DNA of 64,000 nt from Pseudopithomyces maydicus (taxonomy: Eukaryota > Ascomycota > Dothideomycetes > Pleosporales > Didymosphaeriaceae), in the NCBI GenBank assembly GCA_026873275.1, contig JANTUC010000017.1, positions 744,001-808,000 of the forward strand, in the 5' to 3' direction. Positions within the stretch are counted from its first letter, which is position 1. Each line of letters begins with the position of its first letter. This document shows positions 46,764 through 57,759 of the stretch, one piece after another. The position numbers were made by a program, and so were the translations under genes. The notes under the pieces are model-generated. The model saw nothing but the letters and a program-made list of their open reading frames with translations, did not search any database and was not told where the DNA came from.

Positions 46764-49536
46764 ATGACGAACTTTCCTAATACTCCGATATCTCTTACAA
46801 ACGCGTCCATTCCGATCTATCTTGATACGACCCATAATCGAACATCTTCAGAAGCAGAGGAGCCCGCCGAGCATATCTGTCCAAAATGTTCCGCGAGTTC
46901 GAGAGATCAACCGATTCACTGTATATCAGTATCACCTGCACCGCCCCCTTACAACCATGTGGCCCAACGAGTATCACCTTCTGCCAGGTTGTCTGTCCCA
47001 GTGCTCAATTTACAGACAACCGATCCATCATCGAAGCCTGCCTATCCGCATCGTCCTTCGCCCGTCTTTCGGACAGACGAAGAAAGAAACCGTGTGCGGT
47101 TCCGCCGGAATGTGATTTCTCCTGTCTCCCCACAGGTTTCTGAGCAAGGGTTCAACAACATTCGGCAAAGCAGAATAGGTCTTGGTATACCAAATGCTCC
47201 ATTCAAACCTGACGTCAGTCCCATAACACCTGGCACGGCAGAGAGGGCGGAAACAATGGAAAAGAACGGAAAGCTACAATCCCCTGACGAAATTACGGAC
47301 GAGCATTTCGGTGCATCGAATCTGGCGCAGAGAATCGAACAGAAATTGTGGCGATACAGCGCTTCCCGAAACATAATTAAAAGGTGGCTGATAGAGATCA
47401 TCAGCTGGACTTTGAGTGCGTGCTGTATGACTGGCATTATAGTGGTTCTATATTTTTATCAGCATCGAACCCTACCGCGGTGGCCGCTTGGACTAACACT
47501 GAATGCCTATATATCAGTTTTGGCGAAGGTTAGCTCAGCAGCTCTACTTCTTCCTGTCTCTGAAGCCCTTGGACAACTTAAGTGGAATTGGTTCCAAGCG
47601 AAACGAAACGAGGCCAAGCAAAGCAAGAAAATGTGGGATTTCGAGTGAGTAAAAATCATTCCACTCATCAAGGCGGCATCTTTGAATATGTTATACATGT
47701 CTTTTGAAGGAATGTACTTGTTAGAATGAACAATGCTGACTTCATCGTCAAACTTTAGGTTATTCGACAACGCTTCCAGAGGGCCATGGGGATCCTTCAT
47801 GTTACTATTGCGGATCAAGGGACGTTCATTAGCAGCTCTTGGTGCAGCCATTACACTTTTTGCACTTGCGATGGATCCATTCTTTCAACAGGTTGTTGAT
47901 TTCCCTGAACAATGGCGCACGCAGCCATTGCCTGCATTTATCTCACGGGCGATGGCATATACGACGTATACTGCGGGGATACTATACCAAGAGAGCACTG
48001 TAATGATGGAACTGGATCAGACCATGTCATCAACAGCGTACCTATACTTTTACGACAATGGAACCACACCAAGGGGATCCGGCGATGGCAGTGGACTTGC
48101 ACCTGCAGTTCCACTCTCTTGTCCTAGCAGTAAATGTGACTGGGCCGAACATGAGAGTTTGAGTGTATGCAACAGGTGTGCGGATATCACTGACCGTCTC
48201 GAATTCCGCTGTCGCAAATCTACCCTGGACTGGATACAGGCTCCAACTGCTCTTGCGGACCTATCAAACTGGGATTATCCAAACGGGACGGCTTGCGGAT
48301 GGTATCTCATGGCGAAAGACCCAATTTTAATGGCTGGTTACACCACCGACGAGTTCACCAATCATACTGGGGAACTCCTTTTATCGCGCTCACAGCCACT
48401 GTACGATCTCTTCACAAGAGATCCACTTCCTGGATACAAGGCGAAACTTAACGATACCCGTAATCCTTTGTCGCATTTTGTCGTTGTTTCTGGTCATAAT
48501 GCAATACAGGTTCAACAGAATGCCACCCCGATAGCACATGAATGCATGTTATCTGTAAGTAGAATTTCGAGCTCCAGAAAACTCTCCTTATTGAGTGCCC
48601 CGGTGACATTCCGTTACTTACTCAACTGGTACAATGCGTATATTGATCACCTTCTTACTTGGAAAGATTACTGACTCAAAATTCCTCTAGTGGTGCGTTA
48701 ATACTATACAATCTACGGTGTCCGAAGGAGCATATACCGAAAACATTACCAATACGGTGTTTAACAAGACTCTTGGTGAAAATCCATGGGCCCATTCCAT
48801 TGCCATGGATGGTGACCAACCCATTGGCGTGATATTTGATTACAAAGAAAATATCACTATTGTTGCAAACAGTGGCCAGGAATACAAGGTCGATAATTCT
48901 ACTCATACGAACATTCTCACAATATTTGACGACATCTTTCCCTCAACGTACACAATCACCAACTCCACAAATATGGCCGATGCTGTATTGAGGTTTCAGC
49001 AGTATCGGACTACCGCCAATCGACTGCGAAGTGGAGTATACAATCCCTTTCTTTATGGGAACATTACGACGCACTTGGACCATCTCGCGACCGATCTGTC
49101 GAATATAGTAAGATCGGGCAAGAGCTCTACAGAGAAAGTACACGGAATAGCATTAGAACTCGTGAGTATCGTCGAGGTAAGATGGGTCTGGCTGTCTCTT
49201 CCTCTTGGTCTGCTTAGTTTCACTTTGGTTTTCTTGGTGGCTACCATCGTTCGAAGCTCAATGGAGCAAGAAGTCGGCGTATGGAAGACTTCTGCAATTG
49301 CAACCCTCCTTTATGGCCTGCCGGACGATGTGCGGAAGAAGGTGACATCTACTGGGGATAAGGGAACACCGCGGGCGAATGCTAAACGCACAAGGGTCAA
49401 ATGGCTACCTGGAACCGGGTGGAGGTTATCAGGTGCAAGTGTATTTTCTCCATCATCTTTGAGACCTCGACATACCCCCCACAGACAGAATGGAAGGAGT
49501 CGTAGGGTTTTTCTAGGGCTATCACACCAACAATAG
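46764..49536 (+). CDS. DUF3176-family integral membrane protein
   Basis: Exons 46764-47644, 47759-48554 and 48691-49536; introns of 114 nt (GTGAGT..TTTAG) and 136 nt (GTAAGT..TCTAG); 840 residues in phase. The open frame extends upstream only through a TTG, so ATG 46764 is the start. The N-terminal 200 residues are disordered and Pro/Ser-rich. The DUF3176 core follows: a membrane segment around ISWTLSACCMTGIIVVLYFY, LPRWPLGLTLNAYISVLAK, EALGQLKWNWF and, across intron 1, LFDNASRGPWGS. A third hydrophobic segment precedes DPFFQQVV. A large, probably extracytoplasmic part with paired Cys and N-glycosylation sequons leads to a last membrane helix near residue 740. Molecular function of the family is unknown. 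Confidence 0.9.
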
Positions 49537-50322
49537 AGAATCAAGAACCGAGTTTCTTTTCTGTTCCCTCTTTCAAGATACCACGGACCCCGCTAGTTTT
49601 CTATTCAACCAATGATATCAGAAACATGCAAGTAATAAAATGCAATCGTTCAATCAAAAACTTTGAATTCAAGGTTCTTGGCAGGTTTTTGGACATCGGA
49701 AGAGACATAAAAAGCTCTCTATCGTCTTTGAGCAATGCGGCGCTTAGGGTGTGAAGCATGATGCTACACCTGGCGCCTAACTTATGTCTATACTACACGG
49801 CGGACATTTGATTCGTGTATCGATCTCGAGGTGTCACATGCCTCCAGGCGTGCAGGCGCTTGTATCATGCACGCTGCATACTGCTTGTCATCGCCCATAG
49901 GTCTAAAGTGCTGTTCTTATGGCAATGGGGCGCTCACCTCGCTTTCATTGGTTGTATTGCTCGTAGGAATCAAACTAGAGACGTTTCACTTGCCCCTCCC
50001 GGGCGGCTAGCAATCAGGCCTGGCAAAGCTAAAAGCGGGAATAATTGTGGGGCCAATATATCATGAAGCCTATCAGCACCAATCCCTCGAGCTTCGTATT
50101 CTGGGTCCTGTGTAACCTGCGGACAGTTAAAGAGGAGCATGTTGGCAAAGTCTGGAAGGCAGGGACTGGCTCCGCTCATCAATCTGCATACCATACTTTC
50201 TATTCACACTCTTTACTTTCTTTCTTGATATATTTACTACGTAAAAGTGCTGAGCACAGAAACGTACATTTCACACAAAGCCAGAAGACGACACTAATTC
50301 CCACTCCTGTCTAACCCGAACC
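49537..50322. other. Intergenic region upstream of the repeat-peptide gene
   Basis: 786 bp without a convincing ORF. The last 100 bp (about 50190-50320), with C/T-rich and CACAAAG stretches, look like promoter and leader of the gene at 50323. Confidence 0.35.
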
Positions 50323-51149
50323 ATGCGTTTCACACTCATCATCACAGCCTTGACTGTCCATGTCTTGGCCGCTCCGCTCCCCGCAGTAAGTTTTTATCTT
50401 TTTTTCAGCAGGGCAGTGCGTTAATCACGAGCGCAGGAGCAACCACGCAGTATTACCATTGACGAGCGATACTTGAGAAGTTTTGGCGATGGTTTAACAC
50501 TTGGTTCTCGGGGGCCAGAATCGAAACCAGAGCGATTCAGGGAGCCCGTCCCTACAGTGTCCATGACGCTGAAGTCGAAGTCGAAGCCGAAGCCGACGCC
50601 GAAGTTGAAGCTAGAGCACTTCCGGGAGCCCGCCCTTACAAAGCTCGCGAAGCTGAAGCTGCTGGATCGAGTGGAGCCCGTGCATACAAGGCTCGTGAAG
50701 CTGAAGCTGCTGGATCGAGTGGAGCCCGTGCATACAAGGCTCGTGAAGCTGAAGCTGCTGGATCGAGTGGAGCCCGTGCATACAAGGCTCGCGAGGCTGA
50801 AGCTGCTGGATCGAGTGGAGCCCGTGCATACAAGGCTCGCGAGGCTGAAGCTGCTGGATCGAGTGGAGCCCGTGCATACAAGGCTCGCGAGGCTGAAGCT
50901 GCTGGATCGAGTGGAGCCCGTGCATACAAGGCTCGCGAGGCTGAAGCTGCTGGATCGAGTGGAGCCCGTGCATACAAGGCTCGCGAAGCTGAAGCTGCTG
51001 GATCGAGTGGAGCCCGTGCATACAAGGCTCGTGAAGCTGAAGCTGCTGGATCGAGTGGAGCCCGTGCATACAAGGCTCGCGAGGCTGAAGCTGCTGGATC
51101 GAGTGGAGCCCGTTCTTATATGGCTCGGGAGGTGGAAGCGACCGCTTGA
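50323..51149 (+). CDS. Secreted repeat-peptide precursor, ten 16-residue repeats
   Basis: Exon 1 (50323-50385) encodes a 21-residue signal peptide, MRFTLIITALTVHVLAAPLPA, ending at GTAAGT. After the intron (50386-50408, or further if the acceptor lies downstream) the frame meets a TGA at 50460-50462, then stays open from 50463 to the TGA at 51147. A second small intron, 50416-50466, would remove the stop in phase. The body has ten exact-length 48-bp units (50643-51122), each AREAEAAGSSGARAYK; the last ends SYM. Two looser units precede them (GARPYSVHDAE.., GARPYKAREAE..). EAEA after a basic residue recalls the dipeptidyl-aminopeptidase spacer of alpha-pheromone precursors, so the protein may be cut into small Tyr-containing peptides. 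A repetitive wall protein is the alternative. All frames are open through the repeat, but only this one follows a signal peptide. Confidence 0.7.
50643..51122 (+). repeat. 48-bp tandem repeat x 10 (minisatellite in coding frame)
   Basis: Ten units without length change, differing mainly at two silent positions (CGC/CGT and GAA/GAG). Only unit 10 has coding changes. Such near-identity suggests recent expansion or ongoing homogenisation, and copy number should vary between strains. Confidence 0.95.
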
Positions 51150-52223
51150 ACGACAACAAATTGGTCTAGTGGTACCGAAAGCCTCGGTGTTATCGTTTGA
51201 TGTTCTAGGTATAGACTTGGACTTCTCCAAATGAATCTTGAAGTATGCTGTTTGCATGGCGACATCTTACAGACGCGTTCCTAGTGATCAAATGGCTTGC
51301 AAGTTCCATGATTCTAAATCTACCCAAGTAAATGGTCGTTGTGCTTGTCTTCATGTTTACGTCAATAATGTGCAGTGTGATATATTTAATGAGCCAAACA
51401 CAGCCTATCACTACGACCAAATCACCTAAGTCCCTCTATTCCTTGCATGAAGAATCCTTCGTAAAATTCCTAGTACTAACAGTTTATCATCCAAACAGCA
51501 GGACCGACATCTTACTACAACTTCTCTGCCTGTTCCAGAGCAGAATCTCATATCTCTTCGTCCGGTCTGGCAGTAGCATGCACTTGGTCTGTCGGATTGT
51601 TGAGTCAATTTAGCTACATGTCAGCAAAAGCTAGTGAATCCATAATCGATAGACTACTTATTAGATTGCAAACAGAATGTTCGAAATTCGATTCATGGAA
51701 AATATCAAGTATAAAAACGTGCATATACTCCTCGAACGAACCTAGAATTACGATGATTCCCAATATATCTTCACATAGACTTGCGAGATATGCTTTCTGG
51801 GGACGAAAACGTATAGGCGGCGTCCTGGAGTGATTTCTTACGAGAAAAGGTGCGATTACCAGGTTCTGATTCCAAAACAATTGTACCATACGAAGGAGAG
51901 ACCGTGAATGCTGTTCTCTCATCTCGATGTTTCGAAGAAACTGGAATAAGATCAGAGTCTAGTTAATCACGTGGTTTCATCTTTGATTTTCCACTAATAG
52001 AAGTGCGATACATGGAACAGCAAAGAGGTTACAAGCTACATCATCCAACGGTAATACTTGTGTCGGAAGTTTGTCCTAAAAGTCAATTACCGTCGATATT
52101 GTCTGGAAAGCTCCTGCCGTAAATTAGTTGCGATATAGGTCACTTTTGTACCTTGGCACTTAAATTTCATTCGACTATGGACCTCAGAGCGACAATTCGG
52201 TGATATGATTCGAGCCCTAAGAT
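51150..52223. other. Intergenic region
   Basis: 1,074 bp between the repeat-peptide gene and the sulfite oxidase-like gene; only short ORFs with no recognisable features. Probably two 3' UTRs plus spacer. Confidence 0.4.
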
Positions 52224-53745
52224 CTATGATACCGTGACGTTGCGAGCTTCCCCATATCCATTATAAGCCACACCCCTAAGGTTCCATTGCGGGCATGCCT
52301 CCTGTGTGTTCCCACTCTTATCAGTGGCACGGCTCAGAATCGTTTTATCGAGTCCTTTCGCAAGTTTCACTCGAGCACGCCACAGACACCAGGCCCACTT
52401 CAACTCTGCGCCATTCGTTTCCTGATCTTTCAACAATTCTGTATTCTCCCATGTAGCACCGCCATCCGTAGAAACTTCAACCTTGGTAATAGGTCCATCG
52501 GAACCAGAAGGTAGTGCGTATCCTTTCACCTCTATTGATCCGTCCGTGTCAGCTTGGACGGTGGAGTCGGATGCAGGGACCGCAATGACAGAGTTGACTG
52601 GCATATCTTGTAGCGCGTCCATACGATCCCACCATTTCTCGGCTTCCTCTTTCGTTGTCGCCTCGGGAGGGAGTATCTTGTAGTCGTGCCTGAGTGACAG
52701 GTGTATTGTTAGTAGGTGCCATATATAGGATGCAATAAAGTAGTGGAACTGTCATTAAGACATCTAGCCACCATAATAGCAAAGCAGTAGGGTGTAAATA
52801 CCTCTGGTAAAAGTTCTCTGATTCGCTCATCTGTACTGTAATCTTGTCCAACCACTTGACGCTCCGGGCCCCCGCAATTCCGGGTGTGACCACCCTGACA
52901 GGAGCCCCGTGATTTGGACTCAATGGCTCTCCATTCATTTTCAGTGCTAATATAATTCCACTCTCTGGATCCATGACTCGAGACAAAGGTACGCTGGCAC
53001 CGTACCACTCGTCTTCCTGTGTGGGTGTCTGGAAGCATGCAAATGCTACATGCGCGGTGGTGAATTGTTGTTCCGAAATTTTAAGTGTGGCTCTCTTGAG
53101 GACGTCACGAAGAAGCGGGCCCGTCCAAGAGCAGTTCATTACAGCACCATCAAACCAGTCGATGCCGGAGACTTCCTTGAGCTTAGTACGCATGGTGTGG
53201 CGGCGGTTGCCGGCGCATTGACTAAAACTTGTAAGCATAGAGCATTTACAGAAAACTCGTTTCAAAGATCAAGTCCTTTGTTGCACTGCTGGTTGTTTGG
53301 TTCAGAACGAGAACGCGATCTGCTATCACTACTTGAAGCTTCGGAAACGGGTGATAGGAAGATACTCACAGAGCACAGATTATTGTCTTCTGTTCCATAC
53401 CGCACAGGTCCTCAATGCTCAGATTCAGTTCTTTCTCTACTAGGCCATCAAGCTTGACTCTGTGTTCGTCTGAGTTTATATGTGGAATGGGCCCGTGATT
53501 TCTGTCATAGCCTTTTCCCGCCTCTGTAATGAAACTATTTCCCGCTCAGCCTTCTGTTACAATCAGGGTTTGCGAAATGAATCCTTGTATATACCTTGAG
53601 ACCAATTTTTCTAACTCTGGCTCCCGATTCAGCGGTTCCTCGACAGAGTACTCGAGCTGTGACGTCAGTGCAACGTCTGGGTATGGATCCGGACAGAAGA
53701 AGGTACAGTTTCCGGGAGTGAAGAGAGCGAACGCACCTGGACCAT
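52224..53745 (-). CDS. Sulfite oxidase-like molybdopterin enzyme
   Basis: Five exons (minus): 53745-53737, 53656-53595, 53534-53370, 53221-52802 and 52689-52224; introns of 80, 60, 148 and 112 nt, all GT..AG and in phase, giving 373 residues. The first exon encodes only Met-Val-Gln. Family landmarks: YSVEEPLNREP, GKGYDRNHGPIP, and LQCAGNRR with the molybdenum-ligand Cys at residue 81. SPNHGAPVRVVTPG and the Mo-Co dimerisation domain (KVEVSTDGGATWENTEL..AWCLWRA) follow. It has no cytochrome b5 or heme domain and no obvious targeting signal in the tiny exon 1, so it resembles the short fungal/plant-type enzyme. Expected reaction: oxidation of sulfite to sulfate; electron acceptor not determinable here. 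Confidence 0.93.
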
Positions 53746-54312
53746 GGTGTAGTGTAGTGTGTGAAACAAGCAACAAAGGGTGTATTGTCTGTGTTGTTTG
53801 CTTGCTGAGAATGTTGGGTTGGGCGTGGGAGAATAAAGTTATCGATAACCAGTGGGGCAGGTGTGAGAGGTTGAGTTATAAGGGCTTTTATGTCTTAACT
53901 TGGTACGTAACAAATAACGATCAGGTGCTGGCTACGGGCAGGCGCAATGGACAATGCAGGTCGGGCGCTACTGTAGGGTGCGTGCTACGGGTAGCTGCGG
54001 CTGAGGAAGGTGAGGCGCGGACGTGCAAACCACAGGGCCCTGATAGTGCAGGCATGTGGCCCTAATCGCGATTGTATGGTACATATCGCATGTATAATCT
54101 AGTACATATCTGTAACGCAGCAGCAAATGTATCGTGCGTCTGCATATGCTTTTGACCATAAACAGCGGTCACAATGTTATTCGCCGCAAAATGCAACCGA
54201 AACCAGACACTCCGAACACACCTGCCGATCCCGAAGACGCCGACGATGACCCCGAACCCGCAACTCCCCAAACATGCACAGCTGTCTTCGAGTAGTATAC
54301 CTTGTCCCTTTT
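53746..54312. other. Upstream region of the sulfite oxidase-like gene
   Basis: 567 bp containing the promoter of the minus-strand gene at 53745 and the 3' UTR of the minus-strand gene ending at 54313. Short ORFs here show no recognisable features. Confidence 0.4.
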
Positions 54313-55326
54313 CTAGGCTTCTCTCATGTTGCTCCCATCCCGCGTGTATCGCACGTCCCGCCCAATGCCCTCACTCCAGCAGGATTCCCCAGAACTCTTG
54401 CATTGACCTTCCCGCAATAAACGAGATGCTCTTGCACTTTCTGAGAGACCCCATCGAGGCATACAGACTAAACCTTGCATACCCGCACTCTTGTCGTCGT
54501 TCTCAAGAACATAGAGCTTCGGATACATGGAGTCGTTATCGCCGGCCCCCTGGTCACCGCATCCATGAACATGACCCTTCAATTCCGCCGGCATCCCAGC
54601 CATCTTGTCGTTGCGCCAATCCCACGCAATTTGAATATCGGCCGTACTGATTGGATGTGGCATACATCTGTCTTGGTATGACGGCGTCAACCTAAAGTCA
54701 GAGTCACCCCTCGTAGGCTGCATACTGGCTGGAAGGTGCATATCATGGCACTTTGATAAGATAGAAGCGTATCTTGACAATGCTATGGTACTAAAGTGCA
54801 AGTTTCGCTCATCTGTCATAATCTGTGAGAGGCGAAAGAGTGCAAATCCAGAAGATAGGCGGATTTTATCGCGAAAGGTGGGCGAGTAGGTCTTTGCTGG
54901 GTCGACAAAGAGAAGTGTGACTTGTCGGAAGTGCCCTGACAAGATGGGTCGGAGAGCTACTACGACCTTATCGAGCTGGCTTTCAAACGATGAAATAACC
55001 AATGAAGGTAGAACGCGAATCGTTATATGCTGGATAGAAGCAAATGTTTCATGAAGAGATATCTCTGGAACGACTCTGACGGAAGTAGCTGTATACCACT
55101 CGAGATCTCTCTGGAAGTTTTGTAGGAATCGACGTAAACCTCTAACGGCCGGCTGGCGCAATTCCACATACGCTTGTTTACAGGTGAACGCAAAGCCAAT
55201 GTATTCGAACGAATGTGAAACAGGTGGGAGGTCATCTTCCATGTACTGATATATCATTTGTCGAACATCATAGTTGAGGTGCTCGAAGAACGAAGGTTTG
55301 GTGTAGTGTCGGGGTCGAGGAGCCAT
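54313..55326 (-). CDS. F-box-like protein of unknown function
   Basis: 337 residues in a single exon from ATG 55326. The N terminus (KPSFFEHLNYDVRQMIYQYM, then FTCKQAYVELRQP) has the Leu/Ile pattern of the F-box-like leader common in fungal proteins. No leucine-rich repeats or other C-terminal domain is recognised. If a true F-box, it would recruit a target to an SCF ubiquitin ligase. No membrane segment or signal peptide. Confidence 0.75.
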   Translation of the reverse strand: MAPRPRHYTKPSFFEHLNYDVRQMIYQYMEDDLPPVSHSFEYIGFAFTCKQAYVELRQPAVRGLRRFLQNFQRDLEWYTATSVRVVPEISLHETFASIQHITIRVLPSLVISSFESQLDKVVVALRPILSGHFRQVTLLFVDPAKTYSPTFRDKIRLSSGFALFRLSQIMTDERNLHFSTIALSRYASILSKCHDMHLPASMQPTRGDSDFRLTPSYQDRCMPHPISTADIQIAWDWRNDKMAGMPAELKGHVHGCGDQGAGDNDSMYPKLYVLENDDKSAGMQGLVCMPRWGLSESARASRLLREGQCKSSGESCWSEGIGRDVRYTRDGSNMREA

Positions 55327-55719
55327 CGGTCACACATTGATTGTTGATCCAGTTACCTTGACCCTAAGATCTGGTGCAACCGCAAATTTTCAACTGATCA
55401 AGTCTTTCGTATCGAATTTTGCATATCCTTTCTCACTCGTATCATTCAATCAACCAAGGTGGAGGTTCATACAGTTATCGGAGACCGGTCTTTTCTTGAG
55501 ATCTCTAAATTGGACCGAAGGGATATATAGCGGCTAGCAAGCGTGGGGTATCTAAGATAGGATTATCCCAAAATGGAAGTTGGCTGGGCCTGCTCCGAAA
55601 TCCGTGCATCCTGGGTTGTTTGTTTGTCATGTTTCTCCACGTCTTGGCGCTGCATTGTCATTATATATGTGTGTGCAACGAAAACCCCTGGAGAGCGGGG
55701 CCTACCACGATCATCATAC
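55327..55719. other. Intergenic region
   Basis: 393 bp holding the promoter of the F-box-like gene and the 3' end of SEN2, which run in the same direction. No feature recognised. Confidence 0.4.
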
Positions 55720-57060
55720 CTAATCGCGATTACGATTAGGAGACCATCTCCTCCACACGAATTCTCGGACGCGATACCTCTTCAAGGCAGCCCCCACATC
55801 CACTTCCTCGTCTTCTTTTGCACTGTTATCCCAGGGCGGAGGAACCTCTACATAGACCAGCAACAACGTTTTGTGCACCTGAGTCTGCACACGATTCAGG
55901 CGGTGCAGCCACCACCAGTCTCGCTGCGACTTTGCTTTACATGCCTCGGCCCTTGCAGATGTGGCGGACCAGTAAGGATCGGAATAGGCCGGGATTATCA
56001 TGATGGCGAACTCTGCATGCGTGAAAGCTGGTCCTCGCAGATAGAGCAAGTAGTCGCATGCAAACTTGATTCCAGGGCGGACAACCCAACCGAGCGAGCG
56101 GAAATGGTGGAAAACCACGTATTTTAGCAAGAAACTATTGTCGGGTTCAATTGAGTGTCCCGTGAGTGATGAAGAGGGCTCTGCAGGAAAATCTGATTGA
56201 GAACAGACCAGGCGAAGTAGGCTTCTTGAGTCAAGAATTGTATCGCCGTTGTAAATGTCCAGAATTCCAAGCACGTAGGTGAGGAAGAAAGTTTCTTCGA
56301 ACGTGAGCTGGAGATGCTCTTCGTCCCGGATTTCCGGATCCAAAACAGGAGCTGCATCAGCTAGCTTGTCTTCGACTTGGTCCATCAGAGAACCGCCAGC
56401 TGACACTGCTACGTCGCCAATAGGCACGCCAGTATCGGATGGGTAATATGTACCCCTGGGTGATTCGGTCACGCTGCCATTCTCGACCAATTCTTCCAGA
56501 TTGGTCTCAGCATCGAGTTTGCCCTCTTCCCGAAGCTGTTGCTCGATAGCTTCTCTCTGTGCCTTTGCACGTTCGAGTTTAAACTGTCGTCGTTCCTCTC
56601 GTCTCTTGCGTGTGACTTCTTCAGCGGTCGTAATGGCCTGGACACCTCGTTTTCGCTTCTCTTGAGCCAACCACTGTGGCTCACTTCGACTGAGAGATCC
56701 AGAACCCCAAAAACCTTGCTCCCAAAGGGCTCGTATGGCTTTGGGATCTGTGACGTGTATTGACTGCGTCTCTGCCGAAAAATACGCCTTGTGGGTCACA
56801 TGATGGGAAGATGGTGGCCAGAAGGACTGAGAGAGCAAGGTGATGGCTATTCGCACGAGAGAAATTGGGTTGTGAGGAATGAAAGCAGGTAGAGGGTAGA
56901 CTACGAGAGGCAGGGGCTTGGAGTGAATTTCGTTGTAGTTAGGTCTTTTCTGTCGCGGCTTGCGGGCCCCAGCAACTGGACCATTCTCTTTGGATTTACT
57001 TGGCCCACCGTTGGCAGCCGTTGGCGCACCTGGTGCGTGGACATCTACGGCCGCAACCAT
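55720..57060 (-). CDS. SEN2: tRNA-splicing endonuclease subunit Sen2
   Basis: 446 residues, one exon. The N terminus is basic and low-complexity, then RPNYNEIHSKPLPLVVYPLP and an N-terminal domain with AYFSAETQSIHVTDPKAIRALWEQGFWG. A charged coiled coil (about 155-200) follows, then the endonuclease fold: LKYVVFHHFRSLGWVVRPGIKFACDY.., GPAFTHAEFA with the catalytic His, and VHKTLLLVYVEVP with the catalytic Lys. The Tyr of the triad is presumably in DYLLYLRGP. Sen2 cuts the 5' splice site of intron-containing pre-tRNAs within the four-subunit complex. It diverges from a 699-bp shared upstream region. Confidence 0.94.
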   Translation of the reverse strand: MVAAVDVHAPGAPTAANGGPSKSKENGPVAGARKPRQKRPNYNEIHSKPLPLVVYPLPAFIPHNPISLVRIAITLLSQSFWPPSSHHVTHKAYFSAETQSIHVTDPKAIRALWEQGFWGSGSLSRSEPQWLAQEKRKRGVQAITTAEEVTRKRREERRQFKLERAKAQREAIEQQLREEGKLDAETNLEELVENGSVTESPRGTYYPSDTGVPIGDVAVSAGGSLMDQVEDKLADAAPVLDPEIRDEEHLQLTFEETFFLTYVLGILDIYNGDTILDSRSLLRLVCSQSDFPAEPSSSLTGHSIEPDNSFLLKYVVFHHFRSLGWVVRPGIKFACDYLLYLRGPAFTHAEFAIMIIPAYSDPYWSATSARAEACKAKSQRDWWWLHRLNRVQTQVHKTLLLVYVEVPPPWDNSAKEDEEVDVGAALKRYRVREFVWRRWSPNRNRD

Positions 57061-57759
57061 GACACCAATGAAGGATAATTTTGCGCTATTGACAACTGCA
57101 GAAAGTCAGCGATGGAATCCCCACGAACCATGTGGGCGAGAAGAGTCGCAGCAATATCAGATACCGTTGTAGTCTGTTATTGGAGGCAGCATAGAGCGCA
57201 GAGGCCCAGTCAAATGAGTGCCTGGAGCTGCGTCTGATTTGAAACATGATGTTCATCACTCAATTACATACATATTGAAAATAGACTTACGCTTCAATGT
57301 CTCTATTCCATGGCACGACACCAATATGATGAAAGGTCCACGTTCGCTACTTGTAGTAGTGATGGGGTCAAACTGTGACTGCTCGAAAAACGCGGCTGCC
57401 AAGATATTAGCGCGTTGGATTGGCCACCCTGCCGCTAGCTACCACCCCCGCTGCTTCAACTTCCTCTTGATTCAATACCCGCGAGGGAGGACGGGAGAAA
57501 CAGGAGCGGGGCGGATGCATGTGTCCTGTTTCTCGATTGACTGCACAAGAATTTCGTACGTGCGACATGTCGCCACGGTTCGGATGACGTAATACACGCC
57601 TCCACGAGCTTCGAAATCTCCAAATGTTCTTCTCCACAGCAACAAGCCTGGAATGTAACTACGTTCGGACTTGATTGCGGCAACATAGTTGTTTCGCAGC
57701 ATGTTTGCTGTTTAGATTCATTCGTCCACTGACTTTAGGATTCACTTATACAGTTCAGT
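57061..57759. other. Divergent promoter region of SEN2 and the scramblase gene
   Basis: 699 bp between opposite start codons. Only short overlapping ORFs without features. No RNA gene seen. Confidence 0.4.

Noticed and set aside
50323..51149. Classical alpha-pheromone precursor
   Set aside because: The spacer resembles one, but the repeated core has no Trp, Cys, Pro-Gly or Gln pattern of known ascomycete alpha-pheromones and lacks Lys-Arg sites.
51160..51215. tRNA-like A-box (TTGGTCTAGTGGTA)
   Set aside because: No matching B-box (GGTTCGA-type) follows and no acceptor stem can be paired, so it is not a tRNA gene.
50421..51257. Long ORFs in other frames across the 48-bp repeats, both strands
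   Set aside because: The 48-bp unit is a multiple of three and free of stops in most frames, so every frame looks open. Only the AREAEA.. frame is linked to a signal peptide.
53546..53776. 76-codon minus-strand ORF near the start of the sulfite oxidase-like gene
   Set aside because: It reads through introns 1 and 2; splicing at GTGCGT..CACAG and GTATAT..ATAG gives the family N terminus in phase.
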